Source: JAVKEN01 sp040221415
GTDB lineage: Bacteria > Pseudomonadota > Alphaproteobacteria > Rickettsiales > JABSSG01
Length of the DNA stretch: 64,000 nt
Direction of reading: 5' to 3'
Assembly (NCBI GenBank): GCA_040221415.1
Contig: JAVKEN010000014.1
Coordinates: 1-64,000, forward strand
Below, one piece after another: positions 58,535 through 64,000 of this stretch. Under the pieces are notes generated by a model, which made no database searches, had not been told where the DNA came from, and saw only the letters and a list, made by a program, of their open reading frames with translations. Positions within the stretch are counted from its first letter, which is position 1; each line of letters starts with the position of its first letter. Made by a program: the position numbers and the translations under genes.

Positions 58535-59170
58535 ATGACAATTAAACACTCAAATAAACAAGCAAATCAAACTAGCTCTCCTTTTGTTCTGCCTGAATTA
58601 CCTTTTGATTCAGAAAGTTTAGAACCTCATATGAGCGCAAGAACTTTAAGCTTCCATCATGGAAAACATCATGCAACTTATGTAAAAAATCTCAATGGTC
58701 TGGTTGAAGAACAAAATCTGGGTAAAAAATCCCTGGAAGATCTAATTGAATCATCTCATGGTAAGGCTGATAAAGCTGGGGTATTTAATAATGCTGCCCA
58801 AGTTTGGAATCATAGCTTTTTCTGGCATTGCCTTTCTCCAGAGGGCGGAGGTAGGCCCGAAGGTAAGCTTGCAGAAATGATTGAAAAAGATTTTACTAGT
58901 TTTGAGAAATTCAAAGATGAATTCAAAAAAGCTGCTGCAACCCAATTCGGTAGCGGATGGGCATGGCTAGTAGAAAAAGATGGCAAGTTATCTATCGTAA
59001 AAACTGCAAACGCTGAGACTCCAATTACAGATGGTTATAAAGCCCTCCTTACTTGTGATGTTTGGGAACATGCATATTATTTAGATTTCCAGAACAAAAG
59101 ACCAGATTATGTTGATACTTTTCTAGAAAAGATTGTAAACTGGAATTTTGCTGAGAAAAATCTAGGATAA
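58535..59170 (+). CDS. sodB: Superoxide dismutase (Fe type)
   Basis: A 211-aa Fe/Mn superoxide dismutase that removes superoxide in the cytoplasm. Metal ligands are visible: His in SARTLSFHHGKHHATYV, His in NHSFFWHC, and Asp/His in CDVWEHAYYLDF. The AATQFGSGWAWLV block has Gln in the position typical of Fe-SOD. No signal peptide. AGGAG precedes ATG, and the next gene starts directly after its stop. Confidence 0.95.
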   Translation: MTIKHSNKQANQTSSPFVLPELPFDSESLEPHMSARTLSFHHGKHHATYVKNLNGLVEEQNLGKKSLEDLIESSHGKADKAGVFNNAAQVWNHSFFWHCLSPEGGGRPEGKLAEMIEKDFTSFEKFKDEFKKAAATQFGSGWAWLVEKDGKLSIVKTANAETPITDGYKALLTCDVWEHAYYLDFQNKRPDYVDTFLEKIVNWNFAEKNLG

Positions 59171-60280
59171 ATGACGCAGAATAAATCTCTTACTGTTATT
59201 GGTTTAATGAGTGGAACAACCTTTGATGGGGTTGATGCCGCTGTAATTAAAACTGATGGCGAAAAAATTAATGATTTAGGCCCTACTATTACTATTACTT
59301 ATCCGGAAGATTTTAGAAATAAAATTCGCAACATCACAACGGGCTCGATAGATCTTAAAAATATTCTCGAACTTGAAGACGAAATAACTTTGCTCCACTG
59401 TCATGCAGTTCAAGAACTTCTCAAAACAAATAAAATTTCAAAAGAAGATATAGATCTTGTTGCCTTTCATGGACAAACAATTTATCACGACTCTAAAAAC
59501 TGCAAAACATGGCAGCTAGCTAATGGATCGCTGATGGTCAGGGAGCTTGGAATAAATGTCATAACTGATTTCCGCCGCAGAGATTTAGCGCATGGTGGAG
59601 AAGGAGCTCCATTAGTTCCTTTTTTCCATAAGGCCATCTCTGAGTCAATGCCTAAACCAATCGCATTTGTGAATATAGGCGGCGTTTCTAATATCACTTA
59701 CGTGAATAAAGATGGAGAAATGGTAGCATTTGATTCTGGGCCAGGATGTGCATTAATTGATGATTGGGTATATACAAGAGTTAAAACGCCTTTTGATTAT
59801 AATGGCGAAATAGCAGCAAGAGGCAAATCAAACAAACATAAGATTGATTATTTTATAGAATCCACCCCCTTCTTTAACCAAGTTCCTCCCAAATCTTTAG
59901 ATAGAAATGAGTTTTCAAATATTTTCAGAAAACTTTCCTCTCTAAATACTGCTGATGGAGCAGCTACACTTACAGAATTAAGCGCTCGTGCGATTCATGA
60001 AGGTAAGAAATTCTTACCATCACAGCCGGAGCAATGGGTAGTTTGTGGTGGCGGTAGAAAGAATAAATATTTAATGAATTTATTACGAGATAAATATCAG
60101 CTAAACGTAGTTAACATTGATGATTTAAAATTCAACAATTTTAAGCTAGATGGTGATTTTATAGAGGCGCAAGCTTTTGCATATCTAGGCGCGAGAAGTT
60201 TCAAGAACTTGCCTTACACACTTCCTTCAACAACAGGAGCTATTCAACCTGCGTCTGGCGGCGCCTTCTATCAGGCCTAG
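59171..60280 (+). CDS. anmK: Anhydro-N-acetylmuramic acid kinase
   Basis: AnmK, 369 aa, which phosphorylates and opens 1,6-anhydro-MurNAc from peptidoglycan turnover to give MurNAc-6-P. Family motifs are present: LMSGTTFDGVDAAVIKTDG (ATP site), HGQTIYH, FRRRDLAHGGEGAPLVP (catalytic Asp), NIGGVSNITYV, FDSGPGCALIDDW and VCGGGRKN. It points to an active peptidoglycan recycling route, so the cell makes a wall. Starts directly after sodB. Its 3' end overlaps the convergent hydrolase gene by 41 bases. Confidence 0.95.
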   Translation: MTQNKSLTVIGLMSGTTFDGVDAAVIKTDGEKINDLGPTITITYPEDFRNKIRNITTGSIDLKNILELEDEITLLHCHAVQELLKTNKISKEDIDLVAFHGQTIYHDSKNCKTWQLANGSLMVRELGINVITDFRRRDLAHGGEGAPLVPFFHKAISESMPKPIAFVNIGGVSNITYVNKDGEMVAFDSGPGCALIDDWVYTRVKTPFDYNGEIAARGKSNKHKIDYFIESTPFFNQVPPKSLDRNEFSNIFRKLSSLNTADGAATLTELSARAIHEGKKFLPSQPEQWVVCGGGRKNKYLMNLLRDKYQLNVVNIDDLKFNNFKLDGDFIEAQAFAYLGARSFKNLPYTLPSTTGAIQPASGGAFYQA

Positions 60281-60935
60281 TTTTTTTGGCTTTACGATTC
60301 ACTAAACAATATTTTATATGATCATCAATAGTCTTATTAAGATCATCCATTTTTGTGCGGAAAAAATGATCAGCTCCATCAACCATTTTATAAGTTACAT
60401 CAGACTCTTTTTGTTTAGCAAGCTTATCCACCAAACCTCTTACCGATTCTTCAGTAACAATACTGTCAGCATTACCCTGAACAATTAGACCTCGTGTAGG
60501 GCAAGGAGCTAAAAATGAAAAATCATATTTATTTACCGGAGGAGAAATAGCAACAAACCCTTGAATCTCAGGTCTTCTCATCAAAAGTTGCATAGCGATC
60601 CATGCACCAAACGAGAAACCGGAAATCCAAACATCATTTGAAACAGGGTTTTGCAATTGAAGCCAATCCAGCGCAGAAGCAGCGTCAGTTAATTCACCTA
60701 TGCCTTGATCATATTTACCCTGAGATCTACCGACTCCCCTAAAATTCATTCTTAAAACAGAAAAACCATTATCTGCAAACCTATGAAAAGTATTGTAAAC
60801 CACCTTGTTGTTCATTGTTCCGCCCTGCTCTGGGTGCGGGTGTAAAACTAAGGCTACAGGGGGGTTGACTTTGTCACTATGATGGTACCTACCCTCTATT
60901 CTGCCTTCAGATCCATTGAACATTATTTCTGGCAT
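60240..60935 (-). CDS. Alpha/beta hydrolase (COG2945-like)
   Basis: A 231-aa cytoplasmic alpha/beta-hydrolase. The start is MPEIMFNGSEGRIEGRYH. The family pattern VALVLHPHPEQGGTMNNKVV, the RGVGRSQG loop, the nucleophile elbow GFSFGAW, the acid region VQGNADSIV and His in DGADHFF are intact. It resembles small dienelactone-hydrolase-type proteins common in alphaproteobacteria; the substrate is unknown. The last residues (RPDRRRRQTQVE) are encoded in the 41-base overlap with anmK. Confidence 0.87.
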   Translation of the reverse strand: MPEIMFNGSEGRIEGRYHHSDKVNPPVALVLHPHPEQGGTMNNKVVYNTFHRFADNGFSVLRMNFRGVGRSQGKYDQGIGELTDAASALDWLQLQNPVSNDVWISGFSFGAWIAMQLLMRRPEIQGFVAISPPVNKYDFSFLAPCPTRGLIVQGNADSIVTEESVRGLVDKLAKQKESDVTYKMVDGADHFFRTKMDDLNKTIDDHIKYCLVNRKAKKTRPDRRRRQTQVE

Positions 60936-60951
60936 AAAATTAACTCCGATA

Positions 60952-60983
60952 ATACTTGACTAAAATACTAGGTTATTTATAAT
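60952..60983 (+). promoter_or_regulatory. isc operon promoter with IscR type 1 site
   Basis: TTGACT (60956-60961), 16 bases and a perfect TATAAT (60978-60983). Overlapping it, 60952-60976 matches the IscR type 1 consensus (ATASYYGACT, then a WWW core, then YAGTCRRSTAT) at 22 of 25 positions by eye. This fits [2Fe-2S]-IscR repressing its own operon. Confidence 0.75.
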
Positions 60984-61038
60984 TCGAATGAAGTTAAGAT
61001 ACACATGTAGAGCTAATATTGCAAGCAATTGATTTACT

Positions 61039-61494
61039 ATGAAACTTTCCACAAGAACCAGATATGCCATCATGGCAATAGTTGACATAGCCTATTATAG
61101 CAAAGGTTCGCCGGTCAATCTTGCTGATATAGCAAAGCGTGAAAATATTGCGGTAAATTACCTAGAACAAATCTTTGTGAATCTTAGAAAAAATAACTTG
61201 GTAGAGTCAGTCAAAGGCCCTGGTGGTGGCTACAAACTTTCCAAACCAGCAGATCAAATAACCGTTGCAGATGTAATGCGCTCTATGGATATTAATTTTA
61301 AAATGACAAGGTGCGGCACTTCTAAAGATAAAAAATGCGTTACTGATAGTGTTAAATGTATGACTCATGGTCTCTGGAAAGGTTTAGAATCTAATATTGT
61401 TGGATATTTCTCAGCAATCACCCTGCAAGACGTTATCAGTAAAAACGTTAATATTAGACAAGAGACTACAGAAGCCGAGGTAAGAGTGCTATGA
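61039..61494 (+). CDS. iscR: Iron-sulfur cluster regulator IscR
   Basis: IscR, 151 aa, an Rrf2-family regulator. The winged helix-turn-helix spans about 1-65 (MKLSTRTRYAIMAIVDIAYY, RENIAVNYLEQIFVNLRKN). The cluster-binding Cys and His are present as C-X7-C, C-X6-C and C-M-T-H (RCGTSKDKKC, VKCMTH), slightly wider than in Escherichia coli. It senses Fe-S status and controls the isc operon. The upstream site suggests autoregulation. Its stop overlaps the next ATG (ATGA). Confidence 0.94.
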   Translation: MKLSTRTRYAIMAIVDIAYYSKGSPVNLADIAKRENIAVNYLEQIFVNLRKNNLVESVKGPGGGYKLSKPADQITVADVMRSMDINFKMTRCGTSKDKKCVTDSVKCMTHGLWKGLESNIVGYFSAITLQDVISKNVNIRQETTEAEVRVL

Positions 61495-62627
61495 CAAGAA
61501 TATTTTTTGATCATAACTCAACTACAAATATTCTATCTAAGGCAAGAGAGGCCTTTGATGCTTGTTTATCAGAGCCTCATAACCCCTCCTCTATCCACTC
61601 GTTTGGCAGAGCCTCTAGGCAAGCCATAGAAGATGCAAAGAAAAAAATTCTCGCGTCTTTAAATTTAAGCAGCTTGGCATATGAAGTTATTTTCACTTCA
61701 TCCGGCACCGAAGCAAATAATCTTGCTATCAATGGAGTTGATTGTGAAGAGATATTAATATCAAATATAGAACATTTGAGTATTCTAGAGGCAGCAAAGC
61801 ACAGTGGAAAATCTAATATTATTATTTCCGTTGATAAAAATGGTTTGATTGACCTAGACGAACTAGAACAAAAAGTCCAAGAATCTGATTCTAAGAAATT
61901 AATAAGCATTATTTATGCAAATAATGAAACAGGAGTTATTCAAAATATTCGTGAAATAGCTAATGTTGTTAAAAAGCATAATTGCCTTATACATAGCGAC
62001 TGTTCACAAGCATATGGGAAAATCAAACTTGATCTAAGCGACTGTAATCTTGATGCAATCACCATTTCTGGACATAAAATAGGTGCTCATCAAGGCGTAG
62101 CTGCCATTATTAAAAAGAAATCTTTAAATCTCAAGCCATTAATGCATGGTGGTGGACAAGAATTTGGCATTAGACCAGGGACAGAGAATGTTCCTGCAAT
62201 TTGCGGATTAGGTGCAATTGCAAATGATATAATTGAGATTAATAATAAATATAGTGGATTGGCATCTCTACGAAATTTAATTGAGGATGAGTTAAAATCT
62301 GCATCTGATAACGTTGAATTTCTTTCAGAAAAAGTTGACAGGCTGCCAAACACATCATCTATTTGCTTCAATGGAATTGATAATAATCTTATATTAATAC
62401 AGCTTGATTTAGCTGGGTTTGCAGTCAGCGCAGGTTCCGCTTGCTCCTCTGGAAAAATAGAACCTTCTTATGTAATCAAAGCAATGACTCATGATGTTGA
62501 CAAAGCAAAAAATACAATTAGGGTCAGCCTAGGACTAGATAATACTAAGGAACAAATCAAAAAGTTTATTGATACTTGCAAAGAGATAATTGAAAAGCAA
62601 AATTCTAATATTAAAATGAGAGCATAA
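61491..62627 (+). CDS. NifS/IscS-type cysteine desulfurase, first copy
   Basis: A 378-aa PLP-dependent cysteine desulfurase. The PLP lysine is in ITISGHKIGAHQG (about 200). The active Cys lies in SAGSACSSGKIEPSYV. The N-terminal FFDHNSTTNI matches YLDYNATTP-type starts. In Rickettsia a shorter NifS-like gene similarly precedes iscS in the operon. It may be a specialised or redundant sulfur donor; catalytic residues are intact. Ends directly before iscS. Confidence 0.92.
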   Translation: MTRIFFDHNSTTNILSKAREAFDACLSEPHNPSSIHSFGRASRQAIEDAKKKILASLNLSSLAYEVIFTSSGTEANNLAINGVDCEEILISNIEHLSILEAAKHSGKSNIIISVDKNGLIDLDELEQKVQESDSKKLISIIYANNETGVIQNIREIANVVKKHNCLIHSDCSQAYGKIKLDLSDCNLDAITISGHKIGAHQGVAAIIKKKSLNLKPLMHGGGQEFGIRPGTENVPAICGLGAIANDIIEINNKYSGLASLRNLIEDELKSASDNVEFLSEKVDRLPNTSSICFNGIDNNLILIQLDLAGFAVSAGSACSSGKIEPSYVIKAMTHDVDKAKNTIRVSLGLDNTKEQIKKFIDTCKEIIEKQNSNIKMRA

Positions 62628-63860
62628 ATGACTGAGTCCAAAATTAAATTACCAATTTACTTAGATTATCAATCAACGACTCCGATTGACAAAAGAGTTG
62701 CCGATGAAATGTTGCCATATTTGTATGAAAAGTTTGGCAACCCTCATTCAAGATCTCATTGTTTTGGCTGGGAAGCAGAAGAAGCTGTTGAAAAAGCTAG
62801 AGTACAAGTTGCCAATTTAGTAGGCGCTAACCCTAAGGAGATTATTTTTACATCTGGAGCAACTGAATCAAATAATCTTGCTATCAAAGGTCTGGCTGGG
62901 TTTTATGGCGACAAAAAAAACCATATCATCACCTTAGTCACAGAGCATAAATGTGTTCTTGATGCATGTAGGCATTTAGAGCAAGAAGGATTTAAAGTTA
63001 CTTACCTTCCTGTCGACAAAGAAGGATTTGTTGATTTAGATAAGCTTGAGAAAGCCATTACAGATAAGACCTTGCTTGTATCTGTAATGACAGTAAACAA
63101 CGAGATTGGAACTATTCAGCCAGTAAAAGAAATCGGGTCTTTATGTAAAAAACATGGAGTTTTCTTTCATACTGATGCAGCGCAAGCTTTTGGGAAAATC
63201 CCTCTGGATGTGAATGAAATGAATATCGATTTATTGAGTATTTCTGGTCACAAGATATATGCTCCAAAAGGAATAGGCGCTTTATATATAAGAAGAAAGC
63301 CAAGAGTCAGAATAGAGCCTCTAATAAATGGTGGAGGACAAGAAAGAGGCATGAGATCTGGAACATTATCCCCTCCTCTGGTTGTAGCATTAGGCAAAGC
63401 TGCTGAAATTGCTCAGCAAGAAATGGAGGCAGATCATAAGAGAATTGAAAAATTGTCAGAGAAGTTTATCAAGGCAATTAAAGATGAAATTCCAGATGTT
63501 CATATGAACGGCCCAAGAGATAATGATAAAAGATGGGTTGGTAACATTAACTTGAGCTTCTCTTATATAGAAGGTGAATCACTCATTTTATCAATCAGAG
63601 ATTTAGCTGTATCATCAGGATCGGCATGCACCTCTGCTTCATTGGAGCCCTCTTACGTACTGCGAGCTCTTGGGGTTGAAGATGAACTTGCTCATACATC
63701 AATTAGATTTGGTATTGGCAGGTTTACCACTGAAGAAGAGTTGGACTATACAATTAAAACTATCAAGAAAAGTATCGATAAATTACGTGCCATGAGCCCA
63801 TTATGGGAAATGGTGCAAGACGGAATTGATTTGAAATCAATACAATGGACTGAACATTAA
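62628..63860 (+). CDS. iscS: Cysteine desulfurase IscS
   Basis: IscS, 410 aa, the main sulfur donor for Fe-S clusters and tRNA thiolation. Start block IYLDYQSTTPIDKRV; PLP lysine in LLSISGHKIYAPKGIGALY; active-site Cys in VSSGSACTSASLEPSYVL. The C-terminus ends GIDLKSIQWTEH, the typical IscS tail that docks IscU. Starts directly after the first desulfurase. Length is normal. Confidence 0.96.
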   Translation: MTESKIKLPIYLDYQSTTPIDKRVADEMLPYLYEKFGNPHSRSHCFGWEAEEAVEKARVQVANLVGANPKEIIFTSGATESNNLAIKGLAGFYGDKKNHIITLVTEHKCVLDACRHLEQEGFKVTYLPVDKEGFVDLDKLEKAITDKTLLVSVMTVNNEIGTIQPVKEIGSLCKKHGVFFHTDAAQAFGKIPLDVNEMNIDLLSISGHKIYAPKGIGALYIRRKPRVRIEPLINGGGQERGMRSGTLSPPLVVALGKAAEIAQQEMEADHKRIEKLSEKFIKAIKDEIPDVHMNGPRDNDKRWVGNINLSFSYIEGESLILSIRDLAVSSGSACTSASLEPSYVLRALGVEDELAHTSIRFGIGRFTTEEELDYTIKTIKKSIDKLRAMSPLWEMVQDGIDLKSIQWTEH

Positions 63861-63873
63861 AAAAAGGTAGGTT

Positions 63874-64000
63874 ATGGCTTATAGTAAAGAAGTAATGGAT
63901 CACTACGACAATCCAAGAAATGTAGGGTCTTTTGACAAAAAAGAGAAGAATATTGGTACAGGAGTTGTTGGCGCTCCAGCTTGTGGAGATGTTATGAAGC
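63874..64000 (+). CDS. iscU: Fe-S cluster scaffold IscU (5' part)
   Basis: The first 42 codons are in the window; the gene continues beyond it. The start MAYSKEVMDHYDNPRNVGSF and the first cluster Cys in GAPACGDVMK identify IscU, on which IscS-derived sulfur and iron are assembled. AAAGGTAGG precedes ATG. It follows iscS by 13 bases, as expected for the isc operon. Confidence 0.95.
   Translation, partial: MAYSKEVMDHYDNPRNVGSFDKKEKNIGTGVVGAPACGDVMK

Noticed and set aside
1..64000. CRISPR array or insertion sequence
   Set aside because: No regularly spaced direct repeats with unique spacers and no transposase or terminal inverted repeats with target duplications were seen.

Overview
The window is AT-rich, gene-dense DNA from an alphaproteobacterium, most likely an intracellular member of the Rickettsiales. 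The evidence is iscR followed by two cysteine desulfurases and iscU, a gatCAB operon, argS followed by a SPOR-domain gene, a membrane-bound cytochrome c, Cox11, three ankyrin proteins, scattered HK97-type capsid-module genes of the gene-transfer-agent kind, and REP-like repeats with the GGTCAAGCCCGGAATGAC core. I cannot name the genus.

Layout. 0-3.8 kb: a multi-PAS histidine kinase, small hypothetical genes and a 600-base gap with two candidate structured RNAs on the minus strand. 3.8-10 kb: one giant 2077-aa gene. 10-22.4 kb, minus strand: portal, prohead protease and capsid genes in conserved order, split by about 8 kb of unrecognised genes for acidic, low-complexity proteins plus an ankyrin protein. 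22.4-27.2 kb: a repeat cluster and small orphan genes. 27.3-29.7 kb: argS and a SPOR protein. 29.8-34.5 kb, plus strand: a second array of acidic proteins. 34.5-46.9 kb: beta-barrel protein, permease, cox11, grxB, gatCAB with an inserted tautomerase-like gene, fucosyltransferase, cytochrome c, NfeD-like and xthA genes, with two orphan genes in between. 46.9-52.9 kb: an FG-GAP (integrin-like) membrane protein, a third ankyrin protein, paired FFGGGG proteins, a glutaredoxin-membrane fusion and two small exported proteins. 52.9-64 kb: housekeeping genes (flavoprotein, tRNA-Asn, ettA, tatA, exoD-like, sodB, anmK, isc operon).

The main pattern is that the orphan genes look like one regulated effector-type system. 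(1) Many start with the same short signature, MS(G/A)(G/A/S)E-like, followed by acidic, Pro/Gly/Ser-rich disordered sequence. (2) Twelve boxes matching the alphaproteobacterial CtrA site TTAA-N7-TTAA (nine exact, three with one mismatch) lie directly upstream of thirteen orphan genes; one box is shared by a divergent pair. In almost every case a -10-like hexamer lies exactly 10 bases after the second half-site. I saw none upstream of the housekeeping genes I examined. (3) Two of the proteins, the giant protein and one ankyrin protein, end in CaaX-type tails (CTIS and CVIS), as in effectors prenylated by host enzymes. I infer a CtrA-controlled, cell-cycle-linked set of host-directed proteins. 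The function is inferred; the motifs and positions are read directly from the sequence.

The isc operon has its own clear control region: a promoter overlapped by a near-consensus IscR type 1 site.
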